Source: Clostridia bacterium (GTDB lineage Bacteria; Bacillota; Clostridia; TANB77; UBA1234). Taken from it: 47,207 bases of DNA. The notes under the pieces were generated by a model. The model was not told where the DNA came from, did no database searches, and saw only the letters and a program-made list of their open reading frames with translations. The stretch lies in assembly GCA_016291695.1 (NCBI GenBank), contig JAEEYG010000109.1, positions 1 through 47,207 of the forward strand, given 5' to 3'. Positions 17,675-28,300 of this stretch are shown here, in pieces. Made by a program: the position numbers and the translations under genes. Each line of letters opens with the position of its first letter. Position 1 is the first letter of the stretch.

Positions 17675-19016
17675 ATGAATGAAGAATTAATAAGCAGATT
17701 GCCACCATACGATTCTGATGCTGAGCAGGCTGTTCTTCGGATCAATGCTTGTAGATAAAGATGCAATCCTAACAGTAATAGAAATACTAAAAACTGAAGA
17801 TTTTTATAAGCCTGAACATGCTGAAATATATTCAGCTATGAAGGATTTGTATGAAAAAGGCGAGCCTATTGACTTACTTACATTGAAAGCCCAACTAGAA
17901 GTTAGAGGTAAATATGATACTGTAAATGGCTTCGAATATCTTGTTTCACTTAATAACCCAATGTACTCAATCTCTAACGTTGAGAGCTATGCCAAGATTG
18001 TTGAATCAAAGTCTATATTAAGGCGACTAATTAATAATTCATCTGAGATTTCAAAACTGTGCTATGGTGGAAATGATGATGTTCAAGATATATTAGAAAA
18101 GGCGGAGCAGAATATTTTTGCAATTTCTGAAAAGCGAAGCCAGAAAACATATAGCCAAATTGGAACAGTTCTTTCGAGTACATTTGACAATCTTGAGGAA
18201 CTATCTAAACGTGAAAAGGGTGCTTTAGTTGGCTTAACTTCAGGATTTCATGATTTAGACAATAAGACACTTGGATTTTGCCCAGGTCAGTTTATCGTTG
18301 TCGCTGGACGTCCTGCGATGGGTAAGTCTGCATTTTTATTAAATATGGCGACTAATGCCGCACTAAAAGAAGATAAAGCAGTAGTATATTTTAGTTTGGA
18401 GATGTCAAAAGAAGAGTTAGCTGGAAGAATCCTTGCTTCAGAGGCAATGGTTGATAGCCAAAAGATTAGGTCTGGCAGGTTAGAAGATGATGACTGGATC
18501 AATCTTACAAATGCTTCTGGAACAGTTTCTAATGCAAAAATATTTTTAGATGATTCTGTTGGATATACTCCTTCTGAGCTAAGAGCAAGATGCAGAAAGC
18601 TTAAAATGGAGCATGACATTGCTCTTATTGCAATAGACTATTTACAGCTTATGAATGCAGGAAGCAAAGGATATTCTAATAGACAACAAGATATTTCTGA
18701 TATATCAAGGTCTTTAAAAATGCTTGCAAAAGAACTTGGAATTCCAATAATTGCAGCATCTCAGTTAAGCCGTGCTCCAGATCAAAGAGAAGAGCATAGG
18801 CCATTGCTATCGGACCTTAGAGAATCAGGTTCTATTGAGCAGGATGCCGATATAGTAATGTTTATATATAGGGATGAAGTATATAATCCTGATACTGAAA
18901 GAAAAAATGTGGCTGAAATAATTATTGCTAAAAACAGAGCAGGCTCAATTGGTACAGTCGAGCTATTATGGCTTGGACAATATACGAAGTTTGTTAATCT
19001 TGATAAATATAGGTAA
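17675..19016 (+). CDS. dnaB: Replicative DNA helicase DnaB, needs a +1 frameshift at CGG (17738-17740)
   Basis: Zero frame starts at ATG 17675 behind GAGGTAAGG and gives RLPPYDSDAEQAVL before CGG 17738-17740, with a stop at TAA 17756-17758. The +1 frame, from GGA 17739-17741, continues G-S-M-L-V-D-K-D-A to the end at 19016. The joined AEQAVLGSMLVDKDA is the standard DnaB N-terminal helix pair, so the shift point is precise. Full length is 446 aa, normal for the replicative helicase. Further on are Walker A GRPAMGKSAFLLNMA (about 210), FSLEMSKEEL, IAIDYLQLM, SQLSRAPDQRE and DIVMFIYRDE with KNRAGSIG. An unshifted product would be a 27-residue peptide. prfB follows at once. Confidence 0.92.
17735..17741 (+). 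other. Putative +1 recoding site, CTT-CGG-A in dnaB
   Basis: Zero-frame codons are GTT CTT CGG ATC. Skipping C gives GTT CTT (C) GGA TCA ATG, that is V-L-G-S-M. The site is codon 22. CTT could also re-pair on TTC as at prfB, but the other sites lack that property. Confidence 0.8.
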
Positions 19017-19036
19017 TAAAAAGAGGATGTGAGAAA

Positions 19037-20141
19037 ATGTTAGAACTAGAAGAGATATCTCCTAAGTTCAAATCTTTAAAAGATAGAGTAAAAGAATTGA
19101 GTGATTCTCTTTGACATTAATGGTCGAAAAGAAAGACTTTCTGGTCTAGAAAGCCAAGTTGGAAATGAAGGCTTTTGGAACGACCAAGAAAACAGTAGCA
19201 AAGTGTTGCAAGAAATAAAGTTTTTAAAAGAAAGCGTAAATTCATTTGATAGCTTAAATAAGCAGATAGAGGAATTAGATGCGATGATTGACTTGGCAAA
19301 CGAAGAAAATGACATGGATTTATGCAAAGAGGCGCTTTCTTTTTTTAAAAAGCTATCTAGTCATGTTGAAAAACTTGAGACGGAGAATCTTCTATCAGGG
19401 CCTCATGATAAAAACAACGCTATTATTACAATTCACCCAGGTGCAGGTGGTACAGAATCACAAGACTGGGCACAAATGCTATACAGAATGTATATGATGT
19501 GGTCAGAACAAAATGGTTTCAAACTTGAGGAAATTGACTTTTTACCTGGTGATGTAGCTGGAATTAAGAGTGTTACATTTAGAATAGTTGGAATGTATGC
19601 ATACGGATATATGAAGAGCGAAAGTGGAGTTCATAGATTGGTTAGAATATCCCCGTTTGACGCAGGAGGAAGAAGGCATACCTCATTTGCCTCAGTAGAA
19701 GTTATTCCAGAAGTTGATGATTCTATTAATATAGAAATAAATCCTGAAGACTTAAAAATCGATACATATCGTTCTTCAGGTGCAGGTGGACAGCATGTCA
19801 ATAAAACGGAATCTGCTATTAGAATAACCCATATTCCAACAAATATTATTGTTTCTTGCCAAACTCAGCGCTCACAGATTCAAAACAGAGACTATGCAAT
19901 GAAAATGCTTATTTCTAAACTGGTAGAGCTTAAGGAAAAGGAAAACAAAGAAAAGATAGAGGATCTTAAAGGAATTCAAAGACAAATTGCTTGGGGAAGT
20001 CAGATTAGGTCTTATGTTTTTTGCCCATATACCCTAGTAAAAGACCACCGCACTGGCTATGAGGTTGGAAACGTTGAGGCTGTTATGAACGGCGAGATTA
20101 ATGATTTTATAGATAGTTATTTGAAGAGTAATGCTAAATAG
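19037..20141 (+). CDS. prfB: Peptide chain release factor 2, with the classical +1 frameshift at UGA
   Basis: RF2 ends translation at UGA and UAA. Frame one runs from ATG 19037 (GAGGATGTGAG upstream) for 25 codons to the in-frame TGA at 19112-19114. The site reads TCT CTT TGA C, the usual RF2 autoregulation signal. Shifting +1 on CTT gives [10 protein letters not shown] and a 367-aa protein. The GGQ motif is in [20 protein letters not shown] (about 247). The internal Shine-Dalgarno element normally found just before the shift is weak or absent here (TTGAGTGAT). Downstream is a small gene after 10 nt. Confidence 0.96.
19109..19115 (+). other. prfB programmed +1 frameshift site CTTTGAC
   Basis: CTT TGA C is the canonical slippery codon and stop; the peptidyl-tRNA slips from CTT to TTT and GAC is read next. 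It provides an internal control: this genome uses a normal UGA stop and the known RF2 mechanism. Confidence 0.95.
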
Positions 20142-20151
20142 AGGAGCACAA

Positions 20152-20391
20152 ATGAGAAGTTTGATTTTTAAAATGGAAAGACCAGATTTAGTTAAGGAAG
20201 GAGATAAAGTATCTGTAGTAGAATTTCCTCTTCCTACTAGCTGGTATTATGTTATAGAGCCAGCTGTTGCTATGTCAGCAAATATACCATTATCTGAGCG
20301 ACTTAAAACAAAAGACGGGATTATTACGAAAATTGAGCCAAGTAGTGATGTGGGCTGGTATCTTACAGTTGAATTTAACGAAAATGTATAG
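20152..20391 (+). CDS. Small protein of unknown function, 79 aa
   Basis: ATG 20152 lies behind GAGGAGCACAA, 10 nt after prfB. The product ([20 protein letters not shown], then [19 protein letters not shown], then [20 protein letters not shown]) looks like a small all-beta fold with several Trp and Tyr residues; no family is recognised. Spacing suggests co-expression with prfB. Confidence 0.65.
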   Translation: MRSLIFKMERPDLVKEGDKVSVVEFPLPTSWYYVIEPAVAMSANIPLSERLKTKDGIITKIEPSSDVGWYLTVEFNENV

Positions 20392-20482
20392 TTTGTTAAG
20401 TTTGTATTACAAAAGGCTTTACACCGTTTATTTAAGGTAAAATATAGTATGTATGAGTATGTGTATACTATGAGGTGTATTT

Positions 20483-21232
20483 ATGGATGATATTATAGTT
20501 AACGAAGTACATACAGAAGCAGAGCTAGTTCTTAATCCTATTGTCAATGGATATATCCTTGATAAGCTACGCTCAGAAGGTAAAGAAAAAATTCTTAAAG
20601 TTTTTGGTGCCGATGACGTTGTAGTTATTAATCATGATGAGCTATATAATGATATGGCTAGCTATGCAAATCCATGTTACGATTATTCTAAAAGAATTAG
20701 AGAAGTATCTAATTTTAGATATATTCGTTCTGATTCAGAGATGGTTCCAAAAGAATATGTAAAAAAGGTTTTAGAAAAGTCATATAATCCAAGAGAAAGG
20801 TTCTTAGTTCCTTTTGATTATATTATGATTACAAGAGAAGATGGCTCACAGTTCTTAATTTCTGAGAATTTTTCTTCTTATAGTTTGCCAAACAAACTTC
20901 ACAAGTATTCAATAATTAGATACAATGGGCCTAAAGAGCCATACAAAGAAGACTTTATCTATAGTGAGGGAATTGACTTGTCTAGGATTTTAAGTTCTGA
21001 TAGTGATTACATTGATGTTTTAGCTAATAAGTTTTTGTCTGCGAAAAGATTAAATGAATCATTAGACACCGTTTATTCTGTTTTAGATAAAGAAAATTCT
21101 GATGAGACAGATCATGGTGGTTCTTATGTTGGATTTATCGATTCTAAAGATTTAACAATTAAGAAAACTATGGAAAAAAGCGAACTTCTTTCTTTTGAAA
21201 AACTAATTGAGAAGGGAGTGGTGAGAGCGTGA
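20483..21232 (+). CDS. Protein of unknown function, 249 aa
   Basis: ATG 20483 follows GAGGTG, with a short hairpin-forming leader (ATAGTAT ... ATACTAT) just upstream. The soluble protein has no signal peptide and no recognised motif; it contains KILKVFGADDVVVINHDELY, a Tyr/Arg-rich stretch (CYDYSKRIREVSNFRYIRSD) and FDYIMITREDGSQFLISENF. It is translationally linked (GTGA overlap) to the next gene, so the two probably act together. Confidence 0.7.
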   Translation: MDDIIVNEVHTEAELVLNPIVNGYILDKLRSEGKEKILKVFGADDVVVINHDELYNDMASYANPCYDYSKRIREVSNFRYIRSDSEMVPKEYVKKVLEKSYNPRERFLVPFDYIMITREDGSQFLISENFSSYSLPNKLHKYSIIRYNGPKEPYKEDFIYSEGIDLSRILSSDSDYIDVLANKFLSAKRLNESLDTVYSVLDKENSDETDHGGSYVGFIDSKDLTIKKTMEKSELLSFEKLIEKGVVRA

Positions 21233-21753
21233 GCAAAGAAAATAAGAGCTTAGTTCGAGACACTCAACTAAATCAATTTATTAGAAAGATTAGAAATTTG
21301 GCCATCAAAATCCGAAACGCTATTTTGCCAGATAATCCTAAAGAATTAGAAACTGCCGGTGATACTAGATTTCCTGGTGATGGTAATGATGATCAAGCAA
21401 GAAATTTTGATAGCCTAAAGGCGATTCTAGGTGATATAGAACTTAAAACGATTCGTGTGGATCTTAATAACATTATTTCTAATTGTCTAAATGTTGGCCC
21501 TGGTAAATGGGATTCTGTTGAATTAGATGAAGCGAGCAGGTTTGATGGAGTAATTGAAAGCCACCATAATGCAGAAAATGCTGCTAGTAAAGTTCAGGCA
21601 TCGGAAAGACCTTATATACCTCATAAAAAGGGAGCTCCATTTGATGTTGGTAAGGAAGGGGTAACGGGTCACGTAGATAAAAGACTAAAGCCAGGTAGGT
21701 CTGGAGGCAAAAAAGATTTAGAAAATGCAAAAGATATAGATATAGAAGAATAA
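21229..21753 (+). CDS. Protein of unknown function, 174 aa
   Basis: Starts at GTG 21229 overlapping the stop of the previous gene, with GGGAGTGGTG as RBS. The N-terminus is basic and helical (LNQFIRKIRNLAIKIRNAIL), the middle is acidic, and the C-terminal 60 residues are low-complexity with Gly/Lys/Asp (HKKGAPFDVGKEG, KPGRSGGKKDLENAKDIDIE), probably disordered. No family recognised. Confidence 0.65.
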   Translation: MSKENKSLVRDTQLNQFIRKIRNLAIKIRNAILPDNPKELETAGDTRFPGDGNDDQARNFDSLKAILGDIELKTIRVDLNNIISNCLNVGPGKWDSVELDEASRFDGVIESHHNAENAASKVQASERPYIPHKKGAPFDVGKEGVTGHVDKRLKPGRSGGKKDLENAKDIDIEE

Positions 21754-21787
21754 AGTGATTCAGAGTAATGTGAAAGGAAGTTTTTAA

Positions 21788-22123
21788 ATGAATCCATATG
21801 ATAAGGCTCAAGAGCTTGTTAAATCAATTAGAGATAGTGAGGAAGTAAAAAGCTATCTTAAGATGAAAGAAGAAATATTTAAAGATGATGATTGCAAGGA
21901 GCTTATCAGCGAGTTTAGAAATAAGCAAGTTGAAGTTCAAAGTCTACTTATGCAAGGCCAAGAAGCTGACAGTGAAAAAATGGAGAAGCTACAATCTTTG
22001 TATCAAATATTAGTAGCCAATCCAAATGTTAAGGACTTTTTTGATAAAGAAGTTCAATTTGATGAGATGCTATCAGAGATATATAGAATTATTAGTGACG
22101 GAATAAAAGATATTCATGAATAA
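21788..22123 (+). CDS. YlbF/YmcA family protein
   Basis: A 111-aa all-helical protein with the YlbF/DUF964 pattern: PYDKAQELVKSIRDSEEVKS, DCKELISEFRNKQVEVQSL and NPNVKDFFDKEVQFDEML. In B. subtilis YlbF, YmcA and YaaT form the Y-complex that directs RNase Y to transcripts; RNase Y is also encoded here at 31644. It is possible that this is a different member of the family. The start ATG 21788 follows AAAGGAAG. Confidence 0.85.
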   Translation: MNPYDKAQELVKSIRDSEEVKSYLKMKEEIFKDDDCKELISEFRNKQVEVQSLLMQGQEADSEKMEKLQSLYQILVANPNVKDFFDKEVQFDEMLSEIYRIISDGIKDIHE

Positions 22124-22135
22124 TAAATAAAATTT

Positions 22136-22169
22136 AAAACACTACTGCAATTTATGCAGTAGTGTTTTT
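22136..22169. terminator. Bidirectional terminator between ylbF-like and dxs
   Basis: AAAACACTACTGCA pairs with TGCAGTAGTGTTTTT. T tracts follow on both strands, so it serves the convergent genes. It overlaps the last codons of dxs on the minus strand. Confidence 0.85.
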
Positions 22170-24062
22170 GTTTTTATCTTTTTTAGTTTGCTTATTTGTA
22201 TTTTTATAGTATGTTTCAGAAATCTTGTTTGCAATTGAATACTTGTCTAGTTTGTATTTCTTTTCTATTTGAGTTGTTTCTCCTTGTTTAATAAACTCAT
22301 CCGGATAGCCAAAATAATATGAAGAATAAATTGCTTTGTTTGCAACTAGTTTTTGAACCTTACTTGCTAATCCTCCAGATGTGTATCCATCTTCTATTGT
22401 GAATACATTTTTTGTTTTTGTTATCGACTTAAGGATATTTGATTCATCAAATGGTTTAATGAATCTTGCATTAATAACTTCTGCAAATATTTTCTTTCTT
22501 CTTAATAATTGGGCAACATCAAGTGCTGTTTTAACCATCTTTCCATATGCAACGATTGTAACATCATTTCCAGTGATTAATACTTCTGATTTGCCTTTTA
22601 CAACTTTTAAAAGTTTGTTTCTAGTTATTTTGTATGAATAAAATCCTCTTGGATATCTTATAGCAACAGGACCATCAAGACTAATTGCTAAGTCCATCAT
22701 TGCTTCGAATTCTTCTCCATCTTTAGGTGCTAGTATTGTTAAATTTGGTATAGATGATAAAAAGCTTATATCTAACAGGCCTTGATGTGTTTCTCCATCT
22801 TGTCCTACAACTCCTGCTCTGTCTATTGCAAATATAACATGAAGATTTTGAAGAGCAACGTCATGAACTATCTGGTCATAAGCTCTTTGCAAAAATGTTG
22901 AATAGCAAGCAAAAACTGGAATATATCCTTCTTTGGCTAAGCCGGAAGCAAAGGTTACAGCAAATTCTTCAGCAATTCCTACATCAAAAAATCTGTCTGG
23001 ATATGTAGCTTTAAAACTACTTAATCCTGTTCCGTCAGGCATAGCGGCTGTGATTGCAAGTATCTTGTCATTTTTAGCTGCTCTGTCTACTAAAATCTCG
23101 CCAAGCTTTTTTGAATATGATGGTTTCGAAGGAGATGTTTCTCCAGTTTCAATTTTGAATGGTCCTACGCCATGGAACTTGTTTGGATTTGTTTCTGCAG
23201 GCTCATAGCCTTTTCCTTTTTGAGTAATTACATGGATTAATACTGGTCTATATACATTTTTTGATCTTTCTAGGATTTCTTCTAATGATTTAATATCATT
23301 TCCATCGATTGGCCCTATATAGTTATAGCCAAATTGCTCAAATAAAACACTTTTTGGTAGGAATAAGAACCTTAGTCCTTTTTTAATTTTATCTATTATT
23401 TTATATAGAGGCTTTCCAATTAATGGGATTTTAGGAAGAATGTTTTTTAATCCTCTTTTACTGCTTGAATATACATTAGCTGAACGTATTTTGTTTAAGT
23501 AGTTTGAAAGAGAACCAACACTTGGAGCGATTGACATTTGATTGTCATTTAGGATTACTATTAAATTTAGTCCTGGCTTTGTATTATTTAATGCTTCAAA
23601 TGCTAATCCACCAGTTAGTGAACCGTCTCCAATTACAGCAATAGTGTAGTTAGGATCTCCTTTTAGCTTATTTGCGGTTGCAATTCCTATTGCTTGTGCA
23701 ATTGATGTTGAACTATGCCCTGTAATGAATTGATCATGTTCACTTTCATAAGGTTTTGGAAAACCACTAAGACCATCTAATTTTCTCAGATTATCAAATT
23801 GCTCTTTTCTTCCCGTTAAAATTTTGTTTACGTAAGATTGATGCCCTACGTCATAAATAATCTTATCCTTTGGAGAATCAAATACATATTGTAATGCAAC
23901 GGATAACTCAACTATTCCAAGGTTAGAAGATAAGTGACCTCCATTTTTAGATACTTTTTCTACTAGAAACTCCCTTATTTCCTGACATAATTCTTGTAAT
24001 TCATCTATATTTAATTTCTTCAAGTCTTCTGGACTATTAATATTATCTAATAATTTGCTCAT
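22152..24062 (-). CDS. dxs: 1-deoxy-D-xylulose-5-phosphate synthase
   Basis: Condenses pyruvate with glyceraldehyde 3-phosphate, the first step of the MEP isoprenoid pathway, using thiamine diphosphate. I take ATG 24062 as the start (636 aa) because GAGGTC precedes it and the family begins near LLDNINSPEDLKKLNIDEL; a TTG at 24098 would add 12 residues. Seen: HLSSNLGIVELSVAL, YDVGHQSYVNKILTGR, the ThDP loop GDGSLTGGLAFEALNNT, NDNQMSIAPSVG, the transketolase core DRAGVVGQDGETHQGLLDIS and a C-terminal swivel domain. The Lys/Asn tail (KNTNKQTKKDKNKNTT) is unusual and low-complexity. Confidence 0.95.
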   Translation of the reverse strand: MSKLLDNINSPEDLKKLNIDELQELCQEIREFLVEKVSKNGGHLSSNLGIVELSVALQYVFDSPKDKIIYDVGHQSYVNKILTGRKEQFDNLRKLDGLSGFPKPYESEHDQFITGHSSTSIAQAIGIATANKLKGDPNYTIAVIGDGSLTGGLAFEALNNTKPGLNLIVILNDNQMSIAPSVGSLSNYLNKIRSANVYSSSKRGLKNILPKIPLIGKPLYKIIDKIKKGLRFLFLPKSVLFEQFGYNYIGPIDGNDIKSLEEILERSKNVYRPVLIHVITQKGKGYEPAETNPNKFHGVGPFKIETGETSPSKPSYSKKLGEILVDRAAKNDKILAITAAMPDGTGLSSFKATYPDRFFDVGIAEEFAVTFASGLAKEGYIPVFACYSTFLQRAYDQIVHDVALQNLHVIFAIDRAGVVGQDGETHQGLLDISFLSSIPNLTILAPKDGEEFEAMMDLAISLDGPVAIRYPRGFYSYKITRNKLLKVVKGKSEVLITGNDVTIVAYGKMVKTALDVAQLLRRKKIFAEVINARFIKPFDESNILKSITKTKNVFTIEDGYTSGGLASKVQKLVANKAIYSSYYFGYPDEFIKQGETTQIEKKYKLDKYSIANKISETYYKNTNKQTKKDKNKNTTA

Positions 24063-24103
24063 AAAAGAATTGACCTCATGTTCCTTTAAGATTTGCAAAG
24101 GTC

Positions 24104-24132
24104 ATTATAACGCGAAAAAGGCGAATATTCAA
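24104..24132 (-). promoter_or_regulatory. dxs promoter
   Basis: On the minus strand TTGAAT (24127-24132), a 17-bp spacer and TATAAT (24104-24109) lead into dxs about 40 bp before its start. Confidence 0.65.
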
Positions 24133-24254
24133 CATATTTACATAATTTTTTGGAAGGTAGTATTTATATTGATATAAAGTCAAAAATGTTGAAAGCTATT
24201 ATAAATACTGGTAAAATAAGCATAAATAGAGCAAATCTAAGGAGAAGATTGCTT

Positions 24255-25373
24255 ATGAGATTATTCGATTATATTAAGAAAAGTGTAATATTATGTAATT
24301 CATCTAAAAGAGGAGAAATAGGGATTTCTTCTTTAATTGCTATAACGCTTATTTACTGTACCTGTACTGGTATTGGTGTTAAGTATAAAGCATTAACCAA
24401 CTACGGACCAACTTATGTTGAGGAAGTTGAATCTGTTTCGTCAGGGGAAGCCGAAACTACAACTGAACAACCAGTTGAGGAAGCGCAACCACCAGTTATT
24501 AAGGTAGAAAAAAGTGGTGAAGCTACTTCGAAGGTATATAGATATGCAACAGAAGATGTTAATATAAGAGCGGAGCAAAGCCTAAATTCTACGAAGTTAG
24601 GTTCTATTTCTGCAGGTACTCCAATAGAATACGTTGGAACTAGTGATGGTTGGGATAGTGTAATATATAACGGTGTTCCTGCATTTATTAAGTCTGGCTA
24701 TTTGTCTGAAAGCATGCCTTTCTTTGAAACTGTTACTTTATCAGTTAAGGAGAGAGGAATTGATCCAAATTTGCCAATGGTTGCTTTAACATTTGATGAT
24801 GGACCTAACCCTAGCTCAACAACAAGAATCTTAAACACTCTTGAGAAGTTTGGTGTAGTTGCAACGTTTTTTGATTTAGGTTATTTAGTAGATGCTCATC
24901 CAGAAATAACTCAGCGCGAAGAAGCAATTGGGTGTGAAGTTGGTAGCCACTCATATAATCATAAGAATTTGAATAAACTTTCTGCAGCACAATTAAAACA
25001 AGATGTGGAAAAGACAGAGGCTGTTTTTGAAAGAGTATTAGGGCATAAATTTGTACTATTTAGACCTCCTTATGGAAATGCAAACAATACAGTACAAAAG
25101 AATATAAATTATCCACTAATAAATTGGAATGTAGATTCGCTAGATTGGAAGTATAGAGATAAGACTAAGAATCTTAATAGGATTTTCCAAACAAAGAATT
25201 TTGATGGTCATATTATACTTATGCATTCAATTCATGAAGCTACTGCTGATACAGTAGAGGATTTAGTTCCAGAACTTTTAAGAAGAGGATATCAGTTAGT
25301 TACTGTATCTGAACTTGCATATTATAAGGGATATAAAGAACTTAGGGTAGGCTCAATATATAGAGGATTTTAA
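24255..25373 (+). CDS. SH3-domain polysaccharide deacetylase (NodB family), membrane-anchored
   Basis: ATG 24255 is chosen because CTAAGGAG lies 10 nt upstream; upstream in-frame starts lack an RBS. The 372-aa protein has one N-terminal membrane helix (about 24-43), a Glu/Pro/Thr linker, a bacterial SH3 domain (about 95-155; EDVNIRAEQSLNSTKLGSI, VPAFIKSGYLSE) and a NodB domain: TFDDGPNP (catalytic Asp pair), HSYNHKNL (zinc His), FRPPYGNAN and LMHSIHE. It should act outside the cell on peptidoglycan or another N-acetylated glycan, with the SH3 part binding the wall. dnaE starts 12 nt downstream. Confidence 0.9.
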   Translation: MRLFDYIKKSVILCNSSKRGEIGISSLIAITLIYCTCTGIGVKYKALTNYGPTYVEEVESVSSGEAETTTEQPVEEAQPPVIKVEKSGEATSKVYRYATEDVNIRAEQSLNSTKLGSISAGTPIEYVGTSDGWDSVIYNGVPAFIKSGYLSESMPFFETVTLSVKERGIDPNLPMVALTFDDGPNPSSTTRILNTLEKFGVVATFFDLGYLVDAHPEITQREEAIGCEVGSHSYNHKNLNKLSAAQLKQDVEKTEAVFERVLGHKFVLFRPPYGNANNTVQKNINYPLINWNVDSLDWKYRDKTKNLNRIFQTKNFDGHIILMHSIHEATADTVEDLVPELLRRGYQLVTVSELAYYKGYKELRVGSIYRGF

Positions 25374-25385
25374 TTGAGGTATTAA

Positions 25386-28300
25386 ATGAATGAAAATGTA
25401 GAATTTGTGCATTTACATGTTCATACGGAGTATAGTTTGTTAGATGGTGCAAACAGAATTAAAGAGCTTGTTCAAAAAGTGAAAGATTCTGGAATGAAGG
25501 CCATTGCTATAACCGACCATGGTGTAATGTACGGTGCTATCGAGTTTTATAAAGAATGTGTTAGGCAAGGTATTAAGCCTATAATCGGCTGTGAGGTTTA
25601 TGTTGCTCCAAGGACTAGATTTGACAAAGAAGCGGGTATAGACGACAAAATGGGGCATATGATATTACTTTGCAAAGATAATACGGGGTATAAAAACCTA
25701 ATTAAAATTGTATCTAGTTCTTTTATTGATGGATATTATTATAAGCCTAGGGTGGATTTGGAATTATTAAAAGAATATCATGAGGGACTAATTGCAACTT
25801 CCGCTTGCTTAGCAGGTTTTATTCCTAAAGCTATTTTAGATGATGATTTCGAAAAAGCAAAAAGCATAGCAAATACGTACATAGATATATTTGGTAAGGA
25901 AAATTTCTATATTGAACTTCAGAGCAATGGTATTAGTGAGCAAGTAGTTGCAAACAGAGGACTATTAAAACTTGCAAATGAGCTAGGCGTAGAGGTAATT
26001 GCAACTAATGATTGCCATTACTTAAATAGAGAAGACAGCTACAGTCATGAGGTTTTACTTTGTATACAAACTAATAGAAAAATGGATGATATAGATAGGT
26101 TCAGGTTTGGAAGCGATGAGTTCTATGTTAAAACTCCACAAGAAATGTATGAGCCTTTTAAAAGCATTCCTCAAGCAATTAGTAATACTTGCAAAATTGC
26201 AGATAGATGCAATGTTTCTTTTGAGTTTGGAAAAACAATTCTTCCTAATTATGATACGCCGAATAACATTGACCATTTTGAGTATCTAAAACAATTGGCA
26301 ATCGACGGAATCAAAGAACGTGGTTATAGTAAAGATGAACTAGATAAAGTAAATGAAAGAATAGATTATGAGCTAGGCATTATTCAGAAGATGGGATATG
26401 TGGATTACTATCTTATTGTATGGGACTTTATTCATTATGCAAAGTCTAATGGAATCCCAGTAGGTCCTGGCAGAGGAAGCGGTGCCGGAAGCTTAGTTGC
26501 ATATTTAATTGGCATAACAGATATAGATCCATTAAGGTATGATTTAATTTTTGAAAGGTTTTTAAACCCTGAAAGAATTAGCATGCCTGATTTTGATGTG
26601 GATTTTTGCTATGAAAGAAGAAGCAAGGTTATAGATTATGTTTGTGAAAAATATGGAGAAGACCATGTCGCACAGATTATAACTTTTGGTACATTGGCGG
26701 CTAAAGAAGTAATTAGAGATGTGGGAAGAGCGCTTAATGTGCCACTTCCAAAGGTAGATAGTATTGCAAAGAAGATTCCATGGGCAATTCATATAACTTT
26801 AGAAGAAGCATTAAAAGAGAATAAAGAATTACAAGAGCTTTATGATGAAGACAATGAAACTAGAAGAATAATAGATATAGGAAAAAGATTAGAGGGACTT
26901 CCTAGACATGCTTCAACTCATGCAGCAGGTGTTGTAATTACAAAAGATCCAGTAGACACATACGTTCCATTATATAAAGGCGATGAAACAATTTCATGCC
27001 AGTATACAATGACAATATTAGAAGAACTAGGCCTTTTAAAAATTGATTTTCTTGGACTTCGTACCTTAACCGTTATAGATGATACTGAAAAGCAAGTTTT
27101 TGAAAGGTATGGCAAAAAAGTTGAATACGATAAAGAAATGAATGACCCGAATGTTTTCAAACTTTGGCAAATGGGAGATACTGGTGGCATATTTCAATTT
27201 GAGAGTGCAGGTATGACTAACTTCATGAGGGAACTTAAGCCAGATAGATTAGAAGACTTAATAGCGGGTGTTTCTTTATATAGGCCGGGACCTATGGATC
27301 AGATTCCAAGATATATTGAAGCAAAGAATAATTCTAATAGAATTAGGTATACGCATGAGAGTTTGAAGCCTATTCTAGAAGTTACATACGGATGCATGGT
27401 TTATCAAGAACAAGTCATGCAGATTGTTCGTAGCTTAGCCGGATACTCATTGGGAAGAGCTGACTTAGTAAGAAGAGCAATGGGCAAAAAGAAAATTGAT
27501 GTAATGCAAAAAGAACGAGAAAACTTTATTCATGGAATAGTTGATGAAAATGGAAATGTTATTGTTCCTGGGTGCGTACGAAATGGAATAGACGAAAAAT
27601 CTGCAAACAAGATATTTGATGAAATGTCAGAATTTGCTAAATATGCTTTTAACAAATCACATGCGGCTTGTTATGCAGTTGTTGCTTATAAGACGGCATT
27701 TTTGAAAGCATATTATCCAAAAGAGTTTTTTGCTAGCATGCTTAATTCTTTTATTGGAAGTCAAAATAAGGTTACTTATTATATTAATGAATGTAAGATG
27801 CATAATATTAATGTTATTAAACCTGACATTAATAAAAGCTTCGCAAAATTCACTATTTCTGATAACTCTATTTTGTTTGGCTTAACAGCAATTAAAAATG
27901 TTGGCATGCAAGCCATTGAGACAATAGTAGCTGAGAGAGAAAAGAATGGAAAGTTTAAAAGCTTTGTAGATTTTTGTGAAAGAATATATGGTGAATACGT
28001 TAACAAAAAGTGTATAGAGAGTCTTATAATGGCGGGTGCTTATGATTCACTGAACGATAAGAACAGAAACACTTTGCTTAGTTCTTATGAGCAGATTCTT
28101 AATACAATTAATCAAGATATGAAAAGTAAGATATCTGGTCAGATAGACATATTTGGAATAGGAAATAGTGACAATTCTTCTAATTCGCAATATTCTTTTG
28201 CTGAGCTTGATGAATTGCCACAAAGTAAGCTTCTAGCCATGGAAAAAGATATGCTTGGACTTTATGTTTCTGGGCACCCTTTAGATAGTTATCTTGCTGT

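Noticed and set aside
834-17740. Sequencing or assembly error as the cause of the split genes
   Set aside because: Three independent breaks share an in-frame CGG, the same direction (+1) and restoration by Gly. None is in a homopolymer, and the same short contexts (for example GTCGGAATG in punA) are intact elsewhere. Raw reads would still be needed to exclude it fully.
19037-20141. prfB as a broken gene or a further CGG case
   Set aside because: The break is at CTT TGA C, the well-known RF2 programmed frameshift; there is no CGG.
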